Below, one piece after another: positions 1 to 5,518 of a stretch of 7,288 nt of DNA. Positions within the stretch are counted from its first letter, which is position 1. Each line of letters opens with the position of its first letter. The stretch is from Chloroflexia bacterium. GTDB lineage: Bacteria > Chloroflexota > Chloroflexia > Thermomicrobiales > JALYUS01. The stretch is taken from contig JAICJW010000233.1 of assembly GCA_025928215.1 (NCBI GenBank), forward strand, positions 1-7,288, read 5' to 3'. The notes under the pieces are model-generated. The model was not told where the DNA came from. It saw nothing but the letters and a program-made list of their open reading frames with translations, and searched no databases. The translations under genes and the position numbers were made by a program.

Positions 1-878
1 ATGTAATACCAGGCGCGCTGCCGCAGGTTGCGATCCTCGGAGAGGCGTTCCCACGTCTCGCCGCCATTGTCCGAGCGAAAGACCGCGCCATCCTCGGCCT
101 CAACGAGCGCCCAGACGCGATCACGCTTCGCGGGTGAGGCGGCGAGACCGATCTTGCCAAGCACACCTTTCGGCAATCCGGGGTTGCGCGTGATCTCCGC
201 CCAGCTATCGCCGCCGTCCGTGGACTTAAAGATGCCGCTTCCCTCGCCGCCGCTGACCAGTTGATGCGCGTCCCGCCGGGCCTCCCAGAACGCGGCATAA
301 AGGACGCGCGGGTTGTGTGGATCCATCACCAGATCGCTTGCCCCGGCCGCCTCGCTCCGGAACAACACCTGCTCCCACGTCGCGCCGCCATCCTTCGAGC
401 GATAGACGCCGCGCTCCTTGTTCGGCCCGTGCGCGTGACCGAGCGCCGCGACGTAGACGAGATCCGGGTTCTTCGGATGGATACGGATTTTGGCGATATG
501 GCGCGTGTCCGTAAGGCCGCACTGCGCCCACGTTTTGCCCGCGTCGGTGGATTTGTAGACACCGTCCCCATGCGCGACATTGCCGCGAATCGAGACCTCG
601 CCCATCCCAACATAGATGACGTTCGGATCGGACTCCGACACCGCGATTGCGCCGACCGACGCGCGCTTGAAGAAGCCGTCCGAGATATTCCCCCAGAAGA
701 CGCCGCCATCGGTCGTCTTCCAGACACCGCCGCCCGTGGAACCCATATAGAAAACCTGATCGCGTGCCGGATCACCCGCGACGGCGACGACGCGGCCGCC
801 CCGGAACGGCCCGATCAGCCGCCATTCGAGCGCGTGCAACTGATCGCTGGCAATTGTTGGCGCATGTATGTCAGCCAT
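1..878 (-). CDS. VPS10/sortilin-like Asp-box beta-propeller protein (sialidase-like glycosyl hydrolase fold), 5' part only
   Basis: The reading frame is open from 878 to the left edge, giving 292 N-terminal residues with no stop. It carries five Asp-box (BNR) motifs of the S/T-x-D-x-G-x-T-W type near residues 54-62 (KTTDGGVFW), 109-117 (KSTDAGKTW), 160-168, 218-226 and 268-276, spaced about 50-58 residues, as expected for blades of a beta-propeller. The N-terminal segment WRLIGPFRGGRV (residues 19-30) and the segment LRQRAWYY at the edge are typical of the large bacterial VPS10-domain proteins, usually about 1000 residues. These are often annotated as glycosyl hydrolases without a demonstrated activity, so a catalytic role is not claimed. 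No signal peptide follows Met1, so the protein looks cytoplasmic unless the start is wrong. Met at 878 is preferred over an in-frame ATG at 899 because a GA-rich Shine-Dalgarno lies directly upstream of it and none precedes 899. Confidence 0.85.
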   Translation of the reverse strand, partial: MADIHAPTIASDQLHALEWRLIGPFRGGRVVAVAGDPARDQVFYMGSTGGGVWKTTDGGVFWGNISDGFFKRASVGAIAVSESDPNVIYVGMGEVSIRGNVAHGDGVYKSTDAGKTWAQCGLTDTRHIAKIRIHPKNPDLVYVAALGHAHGPNKERGVYRSKDGGATWEQVLFRSEAAGASDLVMDPHNPRVLYAAFWEARRDAHQLVSGGEGSGIFKSTDGGDSWAEITRNPGLPKGVLGKIGLAASPAKRDRVWALVEAEDGAVFRSDNGGETWERLSEDRNLRQRAWYY

Positions 879-880
879 CG

Positions 881-889
881 CTCCCCCTT
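881..889 (-). promoter_or_regulatory. Ribosome binding site of the propeller gene
   Basis: On the minus strand AAGGGGGAG ends two bases before the ATG at 878 (its G-run ends four bases before it). This purine block supports 878 as the start. It lies inside the sequence that would be translated if the alternative ATG at 899 were used. Confidence 0.55.
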
Positions 890-899
890 CGTTTGTCAT

Positions 900-1089
900 G
901 GCGCACGGTCGTTGAACATGCCGCTAGTCTCGCACATGCGCCAGAGGCCCGGCAACGGTGGAAAGCCTCACCCCGGCCCCGCTCCTGACCGTTACCATCT
1001 CATCGTGTTGCCCACGGGAGATCGCCTTGATACGACGGCAGCGGACAGCCCATCTCCCGCTGCGCGATGCTCTTACGTTGTTTGTGAAG
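900..1089. other. Intergenic stretch between the propeller gene and tRNA-Leu
   Basis: About 190 bases lie upstream of the minus-strand propeller gene and downstream of the tRNA. No coding frame with a plausible RBS and protein signature was found. No convincing sigma70 -35/-10 pair or U-tract terminator could be picked out, although the promoter of the propeller gene presumably lies here. Confidence 0.4.
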
Positions 1090-1174
1090 TGGTGCCGCAG
1101 GTGGGGGTCGAACCCACACGGTTATTCACCAGCGGAGTTTAAGTCCGCCGCGTCTGCCATTCCGCCACTGCGGC
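1090..1174 (-). tRNA. tRNA-Leu (anticodon UAA), CCA encoded
   Basis: Read on the minus strand, GCCGCAG at the 5' end (from 1174) pairs fully with CTGCGGC, followed by discriminator A and an encoded CCA at 1092-1090. The anticodon stem GCGGA/TCCGC encloses the loop CTTAAAC, so the anticodon is TAA (plus-strand 1139-1141), decoding UUA. The variable arm is long, with a GGT/ACC stem, as in class II leucine tRNAs. The T arm is GTGGG-TTCGACC-CCCAC. The D region starts TGGCGGAATGG and contains AGACGC, the usual leucine pattern. The gene starts 38 bases after the stop codon of the formylglycine-generating enzyme on the same strand, so read-through co-transcription is possible. Confidence 0.97.
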
Positions 1175-1183
1175 ACAGGGGCG

Positions 1184-1198
1184 GGTGCGGGATGCACC
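1184..1198 (-). other. Small hairpin between the sulfatase-modifying gene and the tRNA
   Basis: GGTGC and GCACC form a 5-bp stem around a 5-base loop in the 38-base gap. There is no T-tract, so it is not a standard intrinsic terminator. It could be a weak processing or pausing element, or chance in GC-rich DNA. Confidence 0.25.
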
Positions 1199-1212
1199 TG
1201 ACGGATAATCTA

Positions 1213-2232
1213 TCACAAATCCCCTGCCGCACAATGGGCAGCCGGGCGGACGATGCAGCGGAAGCCGAGGTGGCAGGTAGCGGAGTCAATCGCCTCCGCG
1301 ATGCGCGCTGCCGGGCGGTAGCGCAGGCAGTAATTCGGCGCGCAGAGGAACGAGCCGCCCTTCAGCACCTTGCGTGGAATGGCGATTGCCGGCTGCTGCG
1401 GGTCGTAACTCTGCTCCATCGGGCCGCCGCGCGGATTGGCGGGGATGCAGCACGCCTTGGCCGGATTGGCGGGATGCCGCTCCCGGTACCAATCGGTCGT
1501 CCACTCCCAGACATTGCCCGCCATGTCGTACAGTCCATATCCGTTCGGCGGGAAGGAGCCGACGCGCGCCGTCCGCTCATACTTGTCGTGGAGCAGGTTC
1601 TGCCACGGAAATTCGCCCTGCCAGGTGTTTGCGAGCGGCTTCCGCTGCGGGTCGTAGTCGTCGCCCCAGGTATAGGCAGCACCTTCGAGGCCGCCGCGCG
1701 CCGCGCGCTCCCACTCCGCCTCGGTCGGCAGCGCCTTCCCCGCCCATGCCGCGTACGCCTCCGCGTCGGCAGCGGCGATATGGACGACGGGATGCGAGCC
1801 GCGACCGGCGAGCGAGGTCCGTGGCCCTTCCGGATGCCGCCAGCTCGCACCCGGCACAAATGCCCACCACTGCTGCCAGTTCCGCGGATCAACACGGTGC
1901 GGCGGCTTCTGGAAGACGAGCGAGCCGGGGACGAGGTTTTCAGGAGGCGCGCCCGGATAGTCGGCGGGGTCGAGGGGTCGCTCGGCGACGGTCACGTAGC
2001 CCGTCTCCGCGACGAAGCGGCGGAACTGGCTGTTCGTCACGGCGTATTGATCCATCCAGAAGCCGTCCACCGTTATAGTATGCGCGGGGCCTTCCTCGGG
2101 ATAATGGCGATCGGAACCCATCAGGAACGCGCCGCCGGGAATCCACGCCATCTTTTCGTGCGGTGGCGCGGTCGGTTGCTCCGCCCCATCGCGCGACGCG
2201 ACCCCCACCGCATTCGTCAGCCTTGCCTCCAT
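1213..2232 (-). CDS. Formylglycine-generating enzyme (SUMF1/FGE family)
   Basis: The 339-residue protein is a full-length FGE-sulfatase domain. By family knowledge such enzymes are copper-dependent oxidases that convert the cysteine of CxPxR motifs in type I sulfatases to C-alpha-formylglycine. Visible hallmarks in order are IPGGAFLMGS (31-40), YAVTNSQFRRFV (63-74), HPVVHI (147-152), ALPTEAEWERAARGG (167-181), GLYDMAGNVWEWTTDW (233-248), CCIPANPRGG (261-270), VLKGGSFLCAPNYCLRYRP (289-307) and HLGFRC (321-326). Cys297 and Cys302 match in spacing and context the catalytic copper-binding pair of characterised FGEs, which separates it from cysteine-less SUMF1 relatives. No signal peptide is seen, as usual for bacterial cytosolic FGEs. 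The start at 2232 has a GAGGGG purine block 12 bases upstream, rather far; Met28 is an alternative but lacks an obvious RBS. It is divergent from the oxidoreductase gene. No sulfatase is visible in the window. Confidence 0.95.
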   Translation of the reverse strand: MEARLTNAVGVASRDGAEQPTAPPHEKMAWIPGGAFLMGSDRHYPEEGPAHTITVDGFWMDQYAVTNSQFRRFVAETGYVTVAERPLDPADYPGAPPENLVPGSLVFQKPPHRVDPRNWQQWWAFVPGASWRHPEGPRTSLAGRGSHPVVHIAAADAEAYAAWAGKALPTEAEWERAARGGLEGAAYTWGDDYDPQRKPLANTWQGEFPWQNLLHDKYERTARVGSFPPNGYGLYDMAGNVWEWTTDWYRERHPANPAKACCIPANPRGGPMEQSYDPQQPAIAIPRKVLKGGSFLCAPNYCLRYRPAARIAEAIDSATCHLGFRCIVRPAAHCAAGDL

Positions 2233-2255
2233 GGGTCAGCGATTCCCCTCTATAG

Positions 2256-2311
2256 ACCGATCTGTCGCCCGATTCCACCGCCGATATGATAGCATCGGAA
2301 GCCAGATCGGT
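2256..2311. promoter_or_regulatory. 9-bp perfect inverted repeat in the divergent promoter region (candidate operator)
   Basis: ACCGATCTG at 2256-2264 is the exact reverse complement of CAGATCGGT at 2303-2311. Nested within is a second, smaller inverted pair CCGAT (2281-2285)/ATCGG (2294-2298). Together they surround the -10-like TATGAT at 2285-2290. The region is the only space between two divergent genes, so a regulator bound here could control both. Function is inferred. Confidence 0.4.
2285..2290 (+). promoter_or_regulatory. Possible -10 element (TATGAT) of the oxidoreductase gene
   Basis: TATGAT matches TATAAT at five of six positions and lies 61 bases before the ATG at 2351. No good -35 is visible at 16-18 bases upstream. 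The overlapping complement reads TATCAT on the minus strand, so the same A/T-rich spot could serve the divergent gene. Confidence 0.3.
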
Positions 2312-2338
2312 GGCAGACCGCATTCGCTCGGGATGACG

Positions 2339-2345
2339 AAGGAGG
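2339..2345 (+). promoter_or_regulatory. Strong Shine-Dalgarno that fixes the oxidoreductase start
   Basis: AAGGAGG is followed by a 5-base spacer and ATG at 2351. It decides the start in favour of 2351 over an in-frame ATG at 2231, whose extra 40 residues have no family similarity and which would overlap the start of the divergent gene. Confidence 0.85.
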
Positions 2346-2350
2346 GATCA

Positions 2351-3289
2351 ATGGCAACGCTCCGTGCGGGCTTGGTGATCGCCAAGCCGAACCCGGTCGC
2401 TGTGCTCGCCGCGATTGAGCGGGCGGAAGCGGGCGGTCTCGATGCCGTCTGGTCCACGGTGGGTGGCGTCGCCCCCGACGCGGTGACGCTCTTCGCCGCC
2501 GCCGCCGTCCGCACGACGCGCATCACGCTCGGCACGTCCATCGTGCCCACCTATCCCCGGCATCCGGCCGTGCTCGCGTCGCAGGCGCTCGCCATCACCG
2601 GGCTTGCGCCGGGCCGCTTCCGGCTCGGTATCGGGCCAAGCCATCGCCCGACGATTGAAGGGGCGTTCGGCATCTCGATGGGTACGCCGCTCGATCACCT
2701 GCGCGAGTACCTGAACGTGCTGCGCGATCTGCTCTGGAATGGGCGGACGGACTTCGCCGGCACGTACTACACCGTCCATCTGGCACTGCCGCCAACGATC
2801 GCGCCGCCCCGGACGCCGCTCCTCATCTCGGCTTTGCGCGCCAATGCCTTCCGGTTGGCGGGTGAAATCGCGGACGGCGCGATCTCCTGGATTTGCCCCG
2901 TGCCCTATCTCATTGGCACGGCGCTGCCTGCCATGCGCGCGGGCGCGGAGGCCGCACGCCGCCCCGTGCCGCCGCTCGTCGGCCATGTCCCGGTGGCGAT
3001 GCACACCGACCGGCAGGCGGTGCGGGCGGCGGCGCGCTCGCGCCTGGCGATGTATGGCCGCCTCCCCTTCTACGCGCGCATGTTCGCGGACGCCGGCTTC
3101 CCCGTCGGCAGCGACGGCGCGATGCCCGATGCCCTGCTCGACACGCTTGTCGTCGCCGGAACGCCCGAAACCGTCCGTGCTCGCCTCGAAGCAATCCAGG
3201 CCGCGGGCGTAGACGAACTGATCGTCACGCACGTTCCCGTCGCGGACGATGACGCGGAGGAAGCCGCGCTCATTAGCGCCCTCGCATAG
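2351..3289 (+). CDS. LLM-class flavin/F420-dependent oxidoreductase
   Basis: The 312-residue protein has the bacterial luciferase-like TIM-barrel pattern: an N-terminal AGLVIAKPNP strand, EAGGLDAVWST (26-36), the signature RITLGTSIVPTYPRHP (57-72), ALAITGLAPGRFRLGIGPSH (79-98), and the C-terminal VAGTPETVRARLEAIQAAGVDELIVTHVP (268-296), where this family closes the barrel. RFRLGIGPSH followed by the helix around LREYLNVLRDLL is usual for the F420/FMN-binding members of about 300-350 residues. It is a cytosolic redox enzyme; whether the cofactor is F420 or FMN and what the substrate is cannot be read from the sequence. It is transcribed divergently from the formylglycine-generating enzyme and stands alone, with a GC-rich hairpin soon after its stop. 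Confidence 0.92.
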   Translation: MATLRAGLVIAKPNPVAVLAAIERAEAGGLDAVWSTVGGVAPDAVTLFAAAAVRTTRITLGTSIVPTYPRHPAVLASQALAITGLAPGRFRLGIGPSHRPTIEGAFGISMGTPLDHLREYLNVLRDLLWNGRTDFAGTYYTVHLALPPTIAPPRTPLLISALRANAFRLAGEIADGAISWICPVPYLIGTALPAMRAGAEAARRPVPPLVGHVPVAMHTDRQAVRAAARSRLAMYGRLPFYARMFADAGFPVGSDGAMPDALLDTLVVAGTPETVRARLEAIQAAGVDELIVTHVPVADDDAEEAALISALA

Positions 3290-3302
3290 ATCAGTCCCCA
3301 TC

Positions 3303-3336
3303 CCCCCACCCCCGCACGGCGGGGCTGGGGTGGGGG
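3303..3336. terminator. GC-rich hairpin between convergent genes (possible bidirectional terminator or intergenic repeat)
   Basis: CCCCCACCCC (3303-3312) pairs perfectly over 10 bp with GGGGTGGGGG (3327-3336) around a 14-base loop. It begins 13 bases after the oxidoreductase stop and lies between two convergent genes, a natural place for a terminator. There is no T-tract on either side, so it is not a classical intrinsic terminator. The plus strand also has closely spaced G-runs (4, 4 and 5 guanines) that could form a quadruplex. Such C/G-rich palindromes can be a dispersed intergenic repeat. Confidence 0.45.
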
Positions 3337-3339
3337 CCA

Positions 3340-3474
3340 ATACAAGCGCGAACCGCCCCTACGCACGGACGCTGCGAACGGTATCAGGCTCATTCGCGGT
3401 GGTCGCTACAGGTCGCCCCGGAAGGCGCGATCCAGCAGGACGGGCGGGAGCGGCCCGGTCACAGAGGATGCGCG
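3340..3474. other. Intergenic stretch with no identified feature
   Basis: Between the hairpin and the stop codon of the minus-strand repeat protein I see no RBS-linked frame with a protein signature, no RNA gene and no clear repeat. Confidence 0.4.
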
Positions 3475-5016
3475 TTACGGCTTTTGGATCGGTGGCTTGA
3501 CTGCTGGTGACTCAGGGACCACAAATGGCGTCACCGGCTTCAATCCAGGCGGCGATGCCACTTTCGCCAGTCGCCCGCCTGCATTATCCGCCCGCTTCGC
3601 CACGACCCGATAGCCAAAAGTCCCGCTCACCGCCTTGGTGGGTGCCTGCATCCCCGCCGGGGTTACCGACTCTTTGGCCTGTACCGTGAACCCGCTCGCG
3701 CTGAGTTTCGTCGCGTAGAGGTTGTGGTTGTCGTCATACTCGGTGAGGAAGACATGATAATCGTCGGTGTGAACGAGTGCCGCAAAGTCCGGGTCGAGAG
3801 GGACATGCGCGGTGCCATTGACGAGTTTCGCCTTCCCGAAGTCCTCGAACCATCCCTCCGGGGAGGCGACACTTTGCAGCAGGCGACTGCTGCCATCGGG
3901 GTGCGTGACCGCCGTGCCAGCCGTCGGCGCGCTCATCGTTCCGTTGATGTGGACATCGCCGTAGAAGACGCCTGCCCAGTGTCCCGCGCTCCCCGGTGCC
4001 ACCCCGATCAGCCCAATACTCCCCGTCGTCTGGGCATAGCCGATTAGGGCGGCATGACCGTCGGTGGCGCTGGTATAGCCGATCAGCCCGTGACCGCTGA
4101 CGGACTGGCCTTGGACACCGGGGCCGACGCTGCCTTTGCCAAGCACGCCCGCGTTGCCGTTGGCGCCGCTCCGGCTCCCCTCGACCGACCCGATAATCGG
4201 CGAACCGCTGCCTGAGACCCCTTTGACGCCGATGCCGCTCGCCAGATCGGACACACCTTCCACGCCAATCCCATTCGTGCCAGTAGCGAGATTCTGCCCG
4301 TATACCCCGACAGTATTCGGCTGGCTGTTTGGAGCAAGCCCCCCGACTCTACCCAGCACACCGATATTGCTCGTACCTGTGCTACCCGCCTTCACGTCGC
4401 CGACCACCCCGATGCCGTTATCCGTACTCCCCTGCACGCCAAAATAGGACGAAGAAAGGCCCTGCACGCCAACGCCGAAGCCCGCGTCGCATTGGCCGCG
4501 TACGCCGATGCCGCGTATGCCGGAGGATGCATTGGAACCATCAACGGCAACGGTATCAGTGGAGGAACTGCCCAGCAGGATGCGCCCCCTGATCCCAACA
4601 CCGGACTGCGAGGTGGCGCCGAGGACGCCAACATCCGAGGAAGTGTCACCATAGACCCCGCATTTCTCGGGCGGAAGCGGCCCTAGTGTTCGGCCCGGCA
4701 CGATGCCGAACGTCGTTCCGCGCAAGCCCGCCAACGCCGTGCCGTTGTTGCAACTCACGATGAGAACCGGCTCCTGCGACGTCGGACCGGCGTTCGTGTC
4801 GTAGATGAACGTCGGGCCGACCACCGGCCCGTTCAGCGTGCCGCTTGTCTCTGCGGTCGCGATCTGGAGCGACGCACTCGCGGCGACCGGTTGTGCCGTC
4901 TGCTTCACCGCAATCCCCGCGACGACCGCCGCCGCCGCCGCCAGAATCCCTCGCCGCTTCAACGCCGTATCCGTATTCTCGTGTTCGCGGGTATGATTGC
5001 CCTCATGCCGCGCCAT
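3475..5016 (-). CDS. Exported GVxG-repeat surface protein with Tat-like signal peptide
   Basis: The 513-residue protein starts at 5016, where GAGGAGGG lies 5 bases upstream; a longer frame from 5133 has no such RBS and would run over the promoter. The N terminus has a charged stretch, twin arginines at 21-22 (LKRRGIL), a hydrophobic run AAAAAVVAGIAV (26-37) and Ala-rich cleavage-like sequence PVAASA (43-48), fitting Tat or Sec export. Residues about 119-340 are some 15-20 irregular glycine-rich repeats of the form G-I/V-G-V-x-G (GVYG, GVLG, GIRG, GVRG, GVQG, GVEG, GVKG), suggesting a beta-helical or stacked-strand rod. Residues about 346-476 (GVFYGDVHINGTM to FGYRVVAKRAD) form a compact domain with WFEDFGKAKLVNGTAHVPLDPDF resembling C-terminal domains of fibre-like repeat proteins. 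A Pro/Lys-rich tail ends the protein. No function is known to me; an extracellular structural or adhesive role is inferred. Confidence 0.85.
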   Translation of the reverse strand: MARHEGNHTREHENTDTALKRRGILAAAAAVVAGIAVKQTAQPVAASASLQIATAETSGTLNGPVVGPTFIYDTNAGPTSQEPVLIVSCNNGTALAGLRGTTFGIVPGRTLGPLPPEKCGVYGDTSSDVGVLGATSQSGVGIRGRILLGSSSTDTVAVDGSNASSGIRGIGVRGQCDAGFGVGVQGLSSSYFGVQGSTDNGIGVVGDVKAGSTGTSNIGVLGRVGGLAPNSQPNTVGVYGQNLATGTNGIGVEGVSDLASGIGVKGVSGSGSPIIGSVEGSRSGANGNAGVLGKGSVGPGVQGQSVSGHGLIGYTSATDGHAALIGYAQTTGSIGLIGVAPGSAGHWAGVFYGDVHINGTMSAPTAGTAVTHPDGSSRLLQSVASPEGWFEDFGKAKLVNGTAHVPLDPDFAALVHTDDYHVFLTEYDDNHNLYATKLSASGFTVQAKESVTPAGMQAPTKAVSGTFGYRVVAKRADNAGGRLAKVASPPGLKPVTPFVVPESPAVKPPIQKP

Positions 5017-5021
5017 CGTCG

Positions 5022-5029
5022 CCCTCCTC
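5022..5029 (-). promoter_or_regulatory. Ribosome binding site of the GVxG-repeat protein
   Basis: GAGGAGGG on the minus strand with a 5-base spacer to the ATG at 5016. This fixes the start 39 codons inside the longest possible frame. Confidence 0.8.
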
Positions 5030-5053
5030 AATATATGCTCCTGCCGATGCGAC

Positions 5054-5082
5054 AGTCTATCATGTAGGGTAGCGAGTGACAA
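5054..5082 (-). promoter_or_regulatory. Sigma70-type promoter of the GVxG-repeat protein
   Basis: On the minus strand TTGTCA (5082-5077, five of six to TTGACA) is followed by a 17-base spacer and TAGACT (5059-5054, four of six to TATAAT). Transcription would begin around 5047, leaving a leader of about 30 bases that contains the RBS. Spacing and placement are ideal; activity is inferred. Confidence 0.5.
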
Positions 5083-5178
5083 AGCCGCCAAAAGATTGCA
5101 CGGCCAACGCATTTCTGCGACCGGGGCATCCAAGCCACCACGCGTGCATCCATGGAAGCGCAGGATATAGTGGACCCC

Positions 5179-5196
5179 GGAATCTGGACAGTCCAG
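5179..5196. repeat. Palindrome CTGGAC-A-GTCCAG in the IS left end
   Basis: CTGGAC (5184-5189) and GTCCAG (5191-5196) are reverse complements around a single A at 5190. It overlaps the inner part of the proposed terminal repeat and could be a transposase-binding or hairpin site; chance is also possible. Confidence 0.35.
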
Positions 5197-5226
5197 ATGG
5201 GTCGCTCTTCGTGATGGATCGCAGGT

Positions 5227-5518
5227 ATGAGAAGGCAGTTTTCGGCCACTTTACAAGGCGCAGGTCGTCCAAGAACTCCTCAAGGAGGAGAAGTCGGTCG
5301 CGCAACTGGCCGCCGAGTACGGCGTCCATCCCACCCAACTCGGCAAGTGGAAAGCGCTCGCCCTCCACGGTCTGCCCAGCCTGTTCGAGGAACGTGCCGA
5401 AGTGGGCGCGCTCAAGACAGCGCACGAGGCGCAGCTCATCGCGCTCTATGCCGAGATCGGGCGACTCACTACGCAGGTCGCCTGGTTGAAAAAAAAAGTT
5501 GGCCTGCCATCTGGATAG
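5227..5518 (+). pseudogene. IS3-family transposase orfA (helix-turn-helix protein), frameshifted
   Basis: From ATG at 5227 the frame begins MRRQFSAT and then leaves the family pattern. One frame over, from 5255, it reads KAQVVQELLKEEKSVAQLAA followed by EYGVHPTQLGKWKALAL, the helix-turn-helix of IS3 OrfA, then a leucine-rich coiled segment (LIALYAEIGRLTTQVAWLKKK) and stops at 5516-5518. Removing one base (most simply A5253, turning TTAC into TTC) joins both parts as MRRQFSATFKAQVV, the expected N terminus, giving 96 residues. The gene is therefore broken by a +1 insertion at codon 9, unless this is a sequencing error. OrfA normally binds the terminal repeats and supplies the N-terminal part of the OrfAB transposase. 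Confidence 0.8.
5489..5497 (+). other. A9 homopolymer at the orfA/orfB junction
   Basis: Nine adenines encode the KKK of the OrfA tail. In IS3 elements an A-rich slippery stretch here normally drives -1 ribosomal frameshifting into orfB. In this copy orfB lies in the +1 frame relative to orfA, so a -1 shift leads to a stop at 5566-5568 instead. A transcript with eight adenines would fuse orfA and orfB in frame. Confidence 0.6.

Noticed and set aside
261..1142. Plus-strand open frame of 293 codons over the propeller gene
   Set aside because: No RBS or family signature, and it ends inside the tRNA. The minus strand encodes five Asp-boxes in the same bases.
958..2289. Long plus-strand open frame (443 codons) opposite the formylglycine-generating enzyme
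   Set aside because: It also runs through the tRNA and its product is Arg/Pro-rich with no domain. The opposite strand has clear conserved motifs, so this is a high-GC antisense shadow.
2231..2350. N-terminal extension of the oxidoreductase to the ATG at 2231
   Set aside because: The extra 40 residues have no family similarity and overlap the divergent start, whereas AAGGAGG sits just before 2351.
2348..3340. Minus-strand open frame of 330 codons opposite the oxidoreductase
   Set aside because: Composition is that of an antisense shadow (Arg/Gly/His-rich, no motifs); the plus strand has a strong RBS and the LLM signature.
3997..4662. Tandem DNA repeat or CRISPR-like array in the repeat-protein gene
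   Set aside because: The periodicity is at the protein level only; unit length and DNA sequence vary, and there are no constant repeats with unique spacers.
5017..5133. N-terminal extension of the GVxG-repeat protein to the ATG at 5133
   Set aside because: It would place codons over the promoter-like elements at 5054-5082 and lacks an RBS, and the signal peptide fits the start at 5016.
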